From Notospermus geniculatus (Eukaryota; Nemertea; Pilidiophora; Heteronemertea; Lineidae): DNA of 64,000 nucleotides. The notes beneath the pieces are model-generated. The model ran no database searches and was not told the DNA's origin. It saw nothing but the letters and a program-made list of their open reading frames with translations. Positions 12,481 through 22,804 of this stretch are shown here, piece by piece (position 1 is the first letter of the stretch; each line of letters opens with the position of its first letter). The translations under genes and the position numbers were made by a program. Where the stretch lies: contig NMRB01000218.1 of assembly GCA_002633025.1 (NCBI GenBank), positions 110,586 to 174,585 on the forward strand, read 5' to 3'.

Positions 12481-12887
12481 TTTGCGTCAATTTGCCCTTT
12501 ATCATTGCCGATGCTCTGTCCGACGCTTTTGCCCATTGTGACGGATCGACAGCGCTTACACTGATAAAAATCATCTGCATTAACCGGGGCATTAACCCAT
12601 GTCGCAATCCTTACTTTCCGTAAAGTAAAAGTGAGGTTGCGTAAACATCTATACCTATGTCTAACCAGGCTTAAATTCCACAAAATTCATGCTCCGAGAA
12701 GGCCTCGGAAATTCCAGGAAATTGCGTCTNTGCACGGCATGACAGCATGATGAAAACCGAGGAAAAAATGCCGATTTGCTTTACAAGGCCTACAGCGTTT
12801 TCCGGAAGGAAAGCGTTACCCTTACACAACGCCAATTGCCGAAAAGGTCGTAATGAACAGAAGCTCATGATTAGGCCTTTCCACTTG
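12481..12887. other. No gene recognised
   Basis: Flank of the P-superfamily element. Short ORFs on both strands have no recognisable motif. One undetermined base lies at 12730. Confidence 0.4.
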
Positions 12888-13136
12888 ATCTCGTCATGGA
12901 AGTATTATACAGAAGGAATCACAACAGGAGGTACTTCAAAGCTGCCATCAGCCGTTCCGACTAATTACCCCGACCCGCTGACGCCGGTGTTTATCCCTAG
13001 AACAATACCGCGTCATGGGCGATTGCCTCGCAGTCACGTGATGAGCCTTCCGGAAATTCCCCAACGGCTCCGAAGCTGCGTAATTAGCATACGGTTTCCA
13101 GCAAATCGCTTAGCAACCCAACACAGTTTAAACAAG

Positions 13137-13955
13137 ATGGCGGCGCTGGACAGCGATGCATTTCTGATGTCGGACGAATTGGAGAGAATCTTTGCGGAAG
13201 ATGACGATATTTTTGAACTCGAAAATACTCCTGATGATGAAGATGTATACTGCGTCTGTAAAGGGAGTGAAAATATGGAGATGATCATGTGTGAGGACCC
13301 CAAATGCGATATAGGCTGGTATCATTGCGAGTGTGTGGGGCTTTCCTCCGATAATATACCGTCCAGTAAATGGAAATGTGACACTTGCACATCAAGGAAG
13401 AAAGCCCCAAGGCCAAGTGCCAAAGCTTGCAAACGGAAACTCTACAAGGAAAACCAGTCAGGTATGATTTTGGCATAGATGTTCATTTTTACCATGGTTA
13501 GGCATCAAATCTTTCGCTCAGCAGCATTCCCATGGCCATGATGAATCACAAATCAGCATGACCAGTATCATATCATGATATGGAAGTAGGCCTATTTTCC
13601 ATCATGGATTGTATCATCAGTCATCAGGCTTAGGCCATTCTTTCTCCTTCAGGCGAGACAAGTGACACTGACAACAGATGCGTCCAAAAAGAGCATGAAG
13701 AGAAGGGAACAAACCATGCCCTTCAAGAGGAGACTAAAGAAGATGACACCAAAAAGAAGCGGCAGAAGCAAAAGGTTAAAGGCAAAGGTATTATTTTATT
13801 TACTAGAAATATTTAACAAAATATAACACAGCTCAAGAGCACCCTATACAGTTTTCCACCCAATAATATAATCAGATATGATTTTCAAATAATCGTGGAC
13901 ATGTACCTATGACATTTTTAATTCTTTTTTTTCAGTTTCTGAATACCAACTATAA
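13137..13955 (+). CDS. PHD-finger protein carried by the P-superfamily element
   Basis: Three coding segments can be joined by GT-AG rules: 13137-13461, 13653-13787 and 13936-13955, giving about 159 residues. The ATG at 13137 sits in a good context (AAGATGG). Residues 39-84 form a C4HC3 PHD finger (C39, C41, C52, C57, H63, C66, C81, C84). It resembles the ING type, with Tyr38 and Trp61 at positions that in ING proteins line the methyl-lysine pocket, so binding of histone H3 tails is plausible. The N-terminus is acidic; the second segment is Lys/Glu-rich and may hold a nuclear signal. An alternative acceptor at 13956 would bypass the stop and fuse this protein to the downstream frame at 13957. 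The gene lies wholly inside the transposon and is convergent with the transposase. Confidence 0.7.
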
Positions 13956-13956
13956 G

Positions 13957-14927
13957 ATGTGGAGAGGGATGCCGAAAGCATTTTTATGGAGGTCCTGACA
14001 ACAGCCATGGTGAAGATTCCACAACTTGTCCTCTCATTCCCAAGCCTGATTCCACCAGCAGCTAAACAAGCAACTAAAGAAGAAGTTGTGCGACTATGGA
14101 GAACTGTAGGGATGGGAGAAAATGCTTCATTTCGAGGACAGGGATTTCATTCGCAAACTGCCAAATTTCACAGATTTCGACATTCAGAAGATAGCCTACT
14201 GACATCCTGTTGGATACTTTTTTAACGAAATGGCCGTTCACATCGATAGGAAACAAATGGTTTTCCTTAGACAGTTCATCTACCAGGGTCTATTCCACCA
14301 AATTATACAGATGACAAACAATGGTTTTACTTCGGTAATCATGAAGACAGAACCACCACAAAAACTGACCCCTGTGGAGGAACAGGTTTTACGTTATGCA
14401 TCTGGCTATGTCTGTACCAAGTTGCACAGACACTTCAGTCGTCTCGCGGAGAAAAACAAGTCTGCCGCAGTTGGTGCAAAGACTGTTGGTGCATGGAATG
14501 CAACTGGGAGAAATGAAACATCGACAAACGTTCTAACATACACAAGAAAAATGTTAGAAGTAAAGGACCGAGGTGGACTGTTTCATATTCATGATGACTT
14601 GTACATACTGTTTCGGAGGATGGAACTTGTAGCTGCTCCGATACTGTGTGCATCAAACCTCAGTGACCTCCAGAGATCAATGTTGGCAAGAAACTCGTAA
14701 AAGCCATTGCAGAGAATTCACTTGTGCAGCTTGGATTCGAGACACTAACAAAAACTGTGAATGATGAAAAACTGAAGGAAGTATTATTTGACAAGTTGGT
14801 ATCGAACTGGTCAAATCTTCGCTGCAGAGCATTTGTAACAGCCTACACATACAGTCTGCGAAAGAAGGATGCTATGTGTACAACCAAAGCAGAGAAGCCA
14901 CTTCGTAAGAAATTAAAGAACTGAACA
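13957..14927 (+). pseudogene. Second part of the P-element partner ORF, broken
   Basis: Open frames 13959-14225, 14122-14700 and 14700-14924 line up as one polypeptide of about 310 residues. It is interrupted by a frameshift near 14120, an in-frame TGA near 14200 and a frameshift near 14680. Recognisable stretches are EEQVLRYASGYVCTKL in the middle and SNWSNLRCRAFVTAY near the end. I believe similar stretches occur in uncharacterised transposon-associated proteins of invertebrates, but I cannot assign a named domain. It may be the C-terminal part of the PHD protein through the alternative acceptor at 13956, or a separate ORF. A poly(A) signal-like AATAAA follows at about 14989. Confidence 0.5.
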
Positions 14928-15006
14928 CTTGTCATTTAAAGTCCAATATGTCCTTGTGTCATTTAAAGTCCAATATGTCCTTGTCCTGAATAAATTTAGT
15001 CCACAA

Positions 15007-18000
15007 CTATCTGATCCTTGGTCGTTTAGGAACTGGGGTGTCATCAAGCTCCATAGTTCCATCCCGATTGCGACAATTCGCACGTGTTGATGCTAGTACA
15101 GCTGGTGACCTGGCTGACTGGATGAGCACTGAATTCGTACTGAACTGCTGTACAGATGGATTGTCACATTTCCCTCCAATTCCACGCTGTTTAGAGAAGT
15201 ACTCTTCCAAGGGATCTTGTGACAGTTTTTCCGACAGGAAAAACTCGACACCAGGCAATGACAGAAGTTCCTTTCCTAGGTCTACAAATGACTTGACTGA
15301 AATGAAAATGGCATACATGTACATTCTGCTCTCTGTAAAGTATATGGAAGTATTGCAATATTTCCATGATGTGTTTTACAATATTTTTACTAATAAAATG
15401 AGATTAAACTCTCTTGTAATGATTCATGTTGTTGTCATATTTTATTATTACCTGTAATTCTGACATTCCTTCAAGCGTCTCCTTACTGAGGCAAAGCCTG
15501 TTCTTCTCGTCCTTTGTGAGATTGGGTGTTCGCTGTGCCTGTGCTTCCCAATCGTCGATGAAGTCACTAAGAAAATCTTCTTCTAGCCACTGAAAAGGAA
15601 TTGAAAAAGAAAATTTTATTAGATGTACATTGTCCGTACATTGATAGACGACATTTGGCTGTTCAGATAGATGGATGGGGTGCAAAACTGGCTTGACACG
15701 TACCTTGAACCTCCAGTCATCGGGAGACGTGTATGGTTCACATGCTGGTTTGCGTTTTCTTCGCCCTGCTGTTCGATTGGACACATTTAAACAATCAAAA
15801 AAGGTGTCCGTCATTCGTATGAACTTCCGCACTGATGTGGTGGTGTGAGGATTGTCAATCTCGAAGCCATCCGCCACACTTGCACTTAGTACCTGAATTG
15901 CCATGAGAGTGTCGCATATAATGTATGCATTACTATTAGTGATTTACATACTTCCATTCTCTATGTGGAACTTCCTGCGATAATTACCTGTGTTGCTAGC
16001 TTTACTTTCGAAGTGATGGTGTCAGGTGTAGGTAGTCATAACTGATTTTATTCACCACTTGAAACCGCCCACCTTGCTCTACAAGATCAACAAGTTGTGT
16101 CCATTTAATCGGCTGGTCATTATACTGGAAGAAAAAAAACAGAACATGATGTACATTGTATAATATTAATCAGGAACATGAGGTTGATGATACAAATGAA
16201 GCGCCTTGGTCCATGAAAGAAGGCAGTATTATGGACAATAAACTCACCATCAAATTCCTGGTCTTGTTGTGATAACCACTGTTTTCCCAATTGTTTCTTG
16301 TTGTCTTCATTAGATGTGGGGGGTCACATATGAAGTAGATCTTCCTCATCTTATCGGGGTCGTATGGATTTGGAGCCCAGTACTGCACCTCATCTGCATC
16401 GTCTCCCTTGTGAATTCTGTAGAACCTCCTATTGGGTGACTCTCCATCCGACACAAATGCACGGACATAAAACCCTGCCATTTCCAGATAACCAACACCT
16501 TCCCATACAACATGATGGAGTTGGTGACTAGTGAAACCCACACACGGGAAGAACGCAAACGCTTCTTCTAGGTTGCTAAATAAGCCACGCACCATTAGAG
16601 TTAGAACGTGGGTTGCAACAGCTGGCTCGGCAGTGTCCTCGTTACACAGCTTGGATAATTGCACAAGTTCACTATTGACATCACCCAAGTCGCAAAATCC
16701 GACCAACTCTCCAGTGGCAGGGGAATATACAAGACCACTTTTGATTTTCATTTCATCGAAGGCCAAGCACACATTCTTCTTGAAGTCCGGAGTATCGACT
16801 TTTATGTAGTCCTGGAATATTCTCCTCAGAACCTCCGTACTGAAACCACTCCGACCTTTTGTAAAATGTGTGTAGTCCCTTAACGTGTTCTCCTGGAGCA
16901 ACCTCAAGAATTTGCTCCTTCCAATCATGCGGTAGGCAGCCGGAGATTTCGCATGCAGAGCAATGCACCATCGAATCAACGCTGGGTGCATCCTCTAAGC
17001 TGGTTTCTTCGCAGCATCCATCTATTGTTGCCAGAGTAAATGCATGGGTGATCCAGACTCAAAATTCTCCATGATGCTTGCACTGTTGTCTTCCATTACC
17101 TGTAGAATGCCACTGTTTATTTTACTCGTTAATTCCACATCTCCCTTTTCGATTACACTTTTGATCTTCTCCTGCAATGTCCTTGTTTGAGTCTTCAACG
17201 CCTTTCTTTCTCGAGTTGACATGGCAAGTTTTTGTTTTAATTTTTCGTTTGAAAGAAAGTCATTCCTGGCATGGCTGGATAAAATATTGATATCATCTGT
17301 TTTTGGAGTAGTTAGTGTCCTCGCACGTTTGGCACAGAGATTTACGCGATACTGCATGCATGTTTCGCAACGATCAGATGCGGAGAGCAGTTGGCAGTTC
17401 ACATGTCGCACAACCAAGGTGCGGACATTGCACTTCATATCTTCCAATGCTTCCACACTGCCACTCCCAGATAAAAACACTGCTCTGCCATGGGGAGCAA
17501 GTGTCTTACACAAATCCTGGAATCCAGTGATACCAGAGCATGGCATCTGTCCAAAGAATTCCTTCAATATTTTGTCGATGTTTGACGTTGACAGAATCGC
17601 AGGCATTTCATCTTCAATGAAGGGATGTCCAAGAACAGTTGCCTCCCATTTACGGTCATCCTTTATTTTCATCATCTTCAGCGGAAAACCATCATCGTCC
17701 ATCACCATCAAAAGTAACCCAGTCTCTTGTTGAATAACAAGACATCCATAATTTTTTACGGTTTCTTTCGCAACTGTCCAGAATTCTGGATCACCATTTG
17801 AAACTTCCATGGATGGAATGTCGAAGTTTGCCAGTTGAATGTTCACTGTCTTTTTTTCATAACGTTCCTTCGTCCACCATCTACACGGTTTACAAATAAA
17901 TGGTGGATGTACTGTTGGAATGTCATCAGCAACCTTTAAGTTGAAAGCGAGCTCAAGACATCGAGTGTACTTTTCCTTCGGGCATGGGTTGCGATTTAAC

Positions 18001-18050
18001 CTGCGAATGTTCGTGTCGCCGCAAAGCCTGCATTGATCAGTACTATCCAT
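15007..18050 (-). pseudogene. P-superfamily (THAP9-like) transposase, multi-exon, with internal stops
   Basis: Proposed coding segments on the minus strand: 18050-16248, 16124-15988, 15892-15704, 15589-15452 and 15291-15007, all with GT-AG borders. The ATG at 18050 starts a protein whose first 56 residues have C7-x2-C10 and C53-x2-C56, a ZAD-like zinc-binding pattern where P and THAP9 transposases carry a THAP domain. A coiled-coil region follows (about residues 265-345). The catalytic part shows LAFDEMKIKSGLVYSPATG, then VSDGESPNR, then FICDPPHLMKTTRNN, and LSQDPLEEYFSKQRG near the end, all diagnostic of the RNase H-like fold and insertion domain of this superfamily. Two in-frame TAG codons (17024-17022 and 16997-16995) separate the DNA-binding/coiled-coil half from the catalytic half. 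One frameshift lies in the 16124-15988 segment. All else is collinear with the family. Confidence 0.85.
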
Positions 18051-18847
18051 CGCTCCGGTCCAGGCAGGAGGGATAGGGGCTAGGCCAGGCAGAGTGGGCA
18101 ATGTCTAAAACGAAATAACACATTCTTGTTTTAGGAAAGTCGGCAAAATATCAATTTCAAAATATCTTTTTTTATCAAAAAATGAAGCCATTTTGATATT
18201 TTGATAAAGCAGACAGCAGAGAATGGGCCTGATGAGCCTAGTAATTAATGGAAATGGACATATAGGCCCTTATTAACAACAAAATACACACGAAACTACC
18301 CATTTAATTGGAATTCCTGTCAGATGGACCGCACGCCGTGCACAGAATTTGATGATTTTCAAACCCAAAGTTCACCAACTGCGCATCACTGCTCATGCAT
18401 GCGACCAAGTGCATTGTGTGTTGCACACTCAAACCTAATAAACAGTCCATATTTTATGAACTTTGACTCACTTTAAACATATCAAAACGCAATTTGAAAG
18501 TTGACACATAACTTACCCAAGTGTCCCCGTATTTTCCGTTTAACTCGGCCGATTTCGATGCTTTTTTTACCAAAATTTAGAGGAAAAAATCCGTTGTTCG
18601 ACTAAACCGCCGCCATGACACTAACGCTTCCAGGAAGCAGTGAAAAACGCAAGAACACGCTTGGGACTACAGCCATTGTATTATAGATGGCGCTGCAAAC
18701 AATGGTGTTGTCGGAACTGCTGATGGGCATCAAAGGGGTGAGCGAGGGGGGATTATTCACACCTTGGACAAAGGCGAAACAATGGAAGTAATTAGAGGTT
18801 ATAGTGTGTTGTGATTCCTTCTGTATAATACTTCCATGATCTCGTCT

Positions 18848-19033
18848 AAAAACAAAGACTGCTTATTGACTTACCTTTATTTCTCCGATAACGTAATCCC
18901 CCGGCGTAATCCGCAATTTCGGCCAAGTTGAACTGACCGTGGGACATCCTTCTCATGAGTAGGATACCCCACGGCCAACTGAAGAATTTGCGTGGAGAAG
19001 ATAGTATATTATGCAGCCGCGTCAAGTCGAACA
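18848..19033 (-). other. Possible exon fragment between two transposons
   Basis: The minus strand has an open frame of about 50 codons from 19034 that ends at a good donor (AAAG/GTAAGTC near 18875). Its 5' side is cut by the Tc1 insertion and its 3' side by the P-superfamily element. No domain is recognised. It may be a real exon of a disrupted gene or chance. Confidence 0.2.
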
Positions 19034-20681
19034 TACAGTATCACCAAAAATTATTTGGACGCTTTGAAAAAAGTGAATAACTCCAAAGAAAAGAGGAACA
19101 ACGAGGCAATCTTTGGGGAAGATTTACCCCTTCCAACACCTCACAATGTGTAAACATGTATTTCTGATTCCTAATCACTATTATGTAATATGGTGCAATA
19201 ATAGCACTTTTGTCGCCCAAAAATTATTTGGACACTTCCAATGTCGGTCAGATTACATGTCTAATTCATGTTTTGGTGATCAAAAATGAAATGGATCATA
19301 TCCTAGTGACCAACAGATTATGGTAACATGGTTGAGTGCACCCCATTTTATGTAATAAGGGTTGGGTCCTTGTCACAGTCCATACTTTACTCTGAAGGGC
19401 TAGAGTCAAGTAGCTGCAACTGCTGTGGTGAGACAAAATGGTGAAAACAACTGAAATATGCCGCCAATTGAGAGAAAAAGTGATAGCATTCCATAATGAG
19501 GGACTTTCGGTGAGGAAAATAGCTTCTAGACTGGATTTAGCGAAAAGTACGGTACACTACATCGTTGACAAGTTCAAGAAAAAGGGCATGGTCAGCAATG
19601 CCGTTGGTCGTGGAAGGAAGAAAAAGACGGATGATCGCGGGGATAGATATATAAAGCAGTTGGCAATGAAAAATCGTCAACTTCCAGCCAGGAAAATAGC
19701 TGCGCAGGTTGAAAATGCAACTGGAATACACTTATGCCCACAGACAGTTCGTAACCGCTTGAACGACGAAGGGCTACATGGACGCATTCCACGGAAAAAG
19801 CCTTTCATTAGTGACAAAAACAAAAAGAAACGTCTCCAATTTGCCAAGAGGCATGTAGACAAGCCAAAAGCTTTCTGGGAATCAGTTCTTTGGTCGGACG
19901 AAAGTAAATTCAACATGTTTGGATATGATGGCCGAGCACGTGTATGGCGGAATACGAAAGAGGCATTCAGTCCACAGTGCCTACTGCCAACTGTGAAGCA
20001 CGGAGGGGGAAATGTAATGGTATGGGGGTGTATGTCTGCCAATGGAGTTGGTGAGCTTCACTTCATCGATGGAATAATGGATTCCGCTGGCTATGAGGAG
20101 ATTCTTGCCACAAAGATGCTCCCATCTGCTTCTAAACTTATGGGGCGCCGGTTTATATTCCAACATGATAACGATCCGAAACACACCTCGAAGAGAGTAC
20201 GTGCATTTTTGGATAAGAAACGTGTAAATGTGCTAGAGTGGCCACCCCAATCGCCAGATCTCAACCCTATTGAACATATGTGGGACGAAATTGAGCGCAA
20301 ACGACCTGAGGAAACACCCAAGAACAAGGAAGACCTTCGAATGCAGATAAAACGCACCTGGGACAGCGTGAGTGAGGAGGTTTGCAAGAAATTGGTAGAA
20401 AGTATCCCAAGAAGGCTTCAGGAGGTCATTAAGGCTAAAGGCGGTCCAACAAGGTACTAGAGACTGATGGCATATGAAGTGTCCAAATAATTTTTGGGCC
20501 GGGAAAGACGAAATATTATACTATGTTACGTTATTGTGATGAGAACCAAGAAACATTGGTTGGCATACTGTAGGGTGTTGAGATGGTGTAAGGTTCCACC
20601 AAATAAATTTGAGTTTTTCCTTTTATCTTCGGAGTTGTTCACTTTTTTCAAAGCGTCCAAATATTTTTTGGTGATACTGTA
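19034..20681. mobile_element. Complete Tc1-family transposon with IR/DR-type ends
   Basis: The element spans 19036-20679 and is flanked by TA at 19034-19035 and 20680-20681, the TSD of Tc1/mariner elements. Outer TIRs of about 49 bp (starting CAGTATCACCAAAAA) match with two mismatches. A second, inner pair (CCCAAAAATTATTTGGACAC near 19215 and its complement near 20475-20500) repeats the core CCAAAAATTATTTGGAC of the outer pair. Each end thus has two presumed transposase-binding sites in direct orientation, the IR/DR arrangement known from Sleeping Beauty-like Tc1 elements. One gene lies between. Confidence 0.93.
19438..20460 (+). CDS. Tc1 transposase, intact DD34E
   Basis: An uninterrupted 340-codon frame starts at the ATG at 19438. 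Residues 1-60 contain the first helix-turn-helix, ending in a GRGRKKK AT-hook-like linker. Residues about 65-125 form the second. The catalytic triad is complete: D154 in WSDES, D244 in FQHDNDPKHT and E279 in SPDLNPIEHMW, with 34 residues between the last two. The length matches the usual 340-345 residues of Tc1 transposases. The enzyme would cut and paste the surrounding element at TA sites in the nucleus. With intact ORF, TIRs and TSD this copy may still be active; expression cannot be judged from the sequence. Confidence 0.93.
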   Translation: MVKTTEICRQLREKVIAFHNEGLSVRKIASRLDLAKSTVHYIVDKFKKKGMVSNAVGRGRKKKTDDRGDRYIKQLAMKNRQLPARKIAAQVENATGIHLCPQTVRNRLNDEGLHGRIPRKKPFISDKNKKKRLQFAKRHVDKPKAFWESVLWSDESKFNMFGYDGRARVWRNTKEAFSPQCLLPTVKHGGGNVMVWGCMSANGVGELHFIDGIMDSAGYEEILATKMLPSASKLMGRRFIFQHDNDPKHTSKRVRAFLDKKRVNVLEWPPQSPDLNPIEHMWDEIERKRPEETPKNKEDLRMQIKRTWDSVSEEVCKKLVESIPRRLQEVIKAKGGPTRY

Positions 20682-21207
20682 CATGTACCAAGAATGATAT
20701 CAACTATAATGAGCCAATTAATTTTCCATAAATCTTCTCCCACCAGCCATTGTGTACAGTGCATGCAAAACCTGTCGGCTGGGATATAGAGTAAAGTGTA
20801 AGGAATGAGTGCCTGCCTATCACGACCTACATCTATAGCGATATTTTCAATTTCATAAGGTCGCAATAGGAAAAAATTCATCAGCAACGGAGTTGACTTT
20901 ATTCAGCGAATACCCCAAAAGCCTGCCTACATTTTTCTACTGCTCCGTGTAGTATGTACGGTGACCTTATAGAATTGAGACAGGCGGTACTGTACGTCTG
21001 ATGGAGTATGGGCAGCTTCAAAGGCTTATGCATAAAGGAAAAGTCCCCTTGCCCCTGTAACACGCGGGAAATGATGATAAAGGAGTCCGGATGCTGGCGG
21101 ATTGATGCAGCCGACAAGAGTTTACCGAAATACCATGGTTTCATCGCCATAGAGATTCGCTCCCGACCGTGGATGCCACGACACAGAGGCAAAGTTTCCC
21201 GAATGGG
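20682..21207. other. No gene recognised
   Basis: Flank of the Tc1 element; only short ORFs without motifs. Confidence 0.4.
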
Positions 21208-21208
21208 A

Positions 21209-21499
21209 GTTCTTTCAACTCCAGGTTTTCGGAAGCGCGCCACGGCGACTCCATCGCTGCGTTTGGTGTGGCGCGCTACCGAAAACCTGGAGTTGAAAGA
21301 ACATGCCAATCCTGGAAATGCTGATGAAGGTGTCCGGATGCTGGTGCATCGATACTGACAAGACCGAGGACACCCCCAGACACAGAGGCAAAGACTCCCC
21401 AAAAGGAGTTCTTTCAACTCCAACTTTTAGGTAGCGCCACAGCGACTCTACCGCAGCGTTTGGTGTGGCACGCTACCTAAAAGTTGGAGTTGAAAGAAC
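21209..21499. repeat. Two tandem hairpin repeats
   Basis: Two palindromes, 21209-21302 and 21408-21499, each have arms starting GTTCTTTCAACTCCA and a short loop around a GCGTTTGGTGTGGC segment. The unit repeats at about 199 bp, including the preceding word GACACAGAGGCAAAG at 21180 and 21379. The inner arm sequence differs between the two hairpins (GGTTTTCGG versus ACTTTTAGG), yet each is self-complementary. Confidence 0.8.
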
Positions 21500-21769
21500 A
21501 CTTTTATCTACTACTTACATGTATTTAAACCATTGTTCAACGAAGTCGTTTCCAGGGATGGAGGTGATATGCTATATGTTGGATGACAAGATTAAGAAGA
21601 TAACACGCAGTACAAAGAAACGGTCGCACTAACTTGCGTCCAGCAGCGACCAATTGCGTCCCTGTGGGATCACCAGTGCGAGCCACGTCTCAAAACTGTG
21701 ATAAAACACATTTATTCCCCAGCGCAGTTAATCCTACAAACCACGAGGAATCCACCTGCTAAAAACAAC

Positions 21770-22192
21770 GAGCCGTATTCAAAAAGGGTGATCATCGCGC
21801 GATTGAGGGTGTTTAGCCTAATCCGCGTACAAATTCTGCATTACACAGGTTAATAAAGGCCTAGAAAACTATTGTCTGATGTCTGTATTTTGCTTCACCA
21901 TAGGCGTTTAAGCGTAGGATAATCACACGCGTCTAACTATCCTGCGTCTAAGTCCAAGAGTACAAAGGAAATATTGAACGATCAGGCAGGCTTGTCTAGA
22001 ATTTGAACACCACTTTCTTTTGACCTCCCACACTAAGACACAGGAAAGATAGACGCGTGTGATCACCATGTGGGTAAATGCCAGAGATCAGGCAGCATAC
22101 AGAAGGCAGAACAATAGTTTTCTAGGCCTTTAACCTGTGTAATGCAGAATTTGTACGCTGATTAGGCTAAACACCCTTTTTGAATACGGCCC
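21770..22192. mobile_element. MITE with long TIRs
   Basis: Left end GAGCCGTATTCAAAAAGGGTG and right end the complement of GGGCCGTATTCAAAAAGGGTG. The arms pair for about 100 bp through TTAGCCTAATC, GCATTACACAGGTTA and TAGAAAACTATTGT, with a break after the first 20 bp. An inner inverted pair around CACACGCGTCTA is also present. AAC flanks both sides and may be a 3-bp TSD. No coding capacity. Confidence 0.7.
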
Positions 22193-22674
22193 AACATGTT
22201 GGCAATAATGAGGAACCTAACACACTACCTCAATAGGTGTCACTAGTGGTTAAATCTATTGAATTGAAAGGAACATTCAGGTCATGATCAATTTCCAACA
22301 CAAAGGGCGTCCATTGTATAGGACCTGATTACTGTGTGCTACCCTCTATCATAGTTATGGTCCCCATATACCAGTGCAAATATAATTTCTGCAGAACACT
22401 TGGCATGGCTGGATCGCACTAATGTTCGTCTCCCGAATCAAGTTTAGATACCCCAAATAGTTTGAAAACAGCGCTATCCGAAGGTTCTGTCATGACTGTC
22501 CCCCCTAACGCATTACGATTTCTCTTTCTTGACCCTACCTGCCAGAATCGGGCAGCGACACCGGATTCGTAACTATCCTATGATATCACGCTCTCTTCTG
22601 TCTATTCAGGGAATGACTGCGTGGTCCACAGTGAAAATGATCTGAATATACCCACGATGATATAAACAAAGGCA

Positions 22675-22804
22675 GGGCTGTATTCAAAAAGGGTGATCAT
22701 AGCGAGATTAAGACTTAGACGTGTGTAACTTCACTAAATGCACACACTTCCACCATGCATTTGACGAAGTTACACGCGTCTAAGTCTTAAACACCCCTTT
22801 TTAG
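22675..22804. mobile_element. Small MITE, same terminal family
   Basis: The stretch begins GGGCTGTATTCAAAAAGGG and ends with CACCCCTTTTTAG. GACTTAGACGTGTGTAACTTC pairs with GAAGTTACACGCGTCTAAGTC inside. The ends match the 21770-22192 element, so these are two members of one family about 480 bp apart. The right end runs straight into the SINE. Confidence 0.6.

Larger units (their letters stand above)
12888..18845. mobile_element. Full-length P-superfamily DNA transposon (with TSD)
   Basis: The element proper spans 12895-18838 (5944 bp). Its ends are perfect 32-bp TIRs, 12895-12926 and 18807-18838, beginning CATGGAAGTATTATACAGAA. The start CATG matches the way the Drosophila P element begins. 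It is flanked by the direct repeat ATCTCGT (12888-12894 and 18839-18845), which becomes 8 bp if the shared C is counted, as expected for this superfamily. Inside are two convergent genes: a PHD-finger gene on the plus strand (13137-14927) and the transposase on the minus strand (18050-15007). Intact, identical ends suggest recent mobilisation. The coding regions carry stops and frameshifts, so this copy is probably non-autonomous now. Confidence 0.92.

Noticed and set aside
12671-12868. Minus-strand ORF beside the P-superfamily element
   Set aside because: Contains an undetermined base, no motif and no splice or start context.
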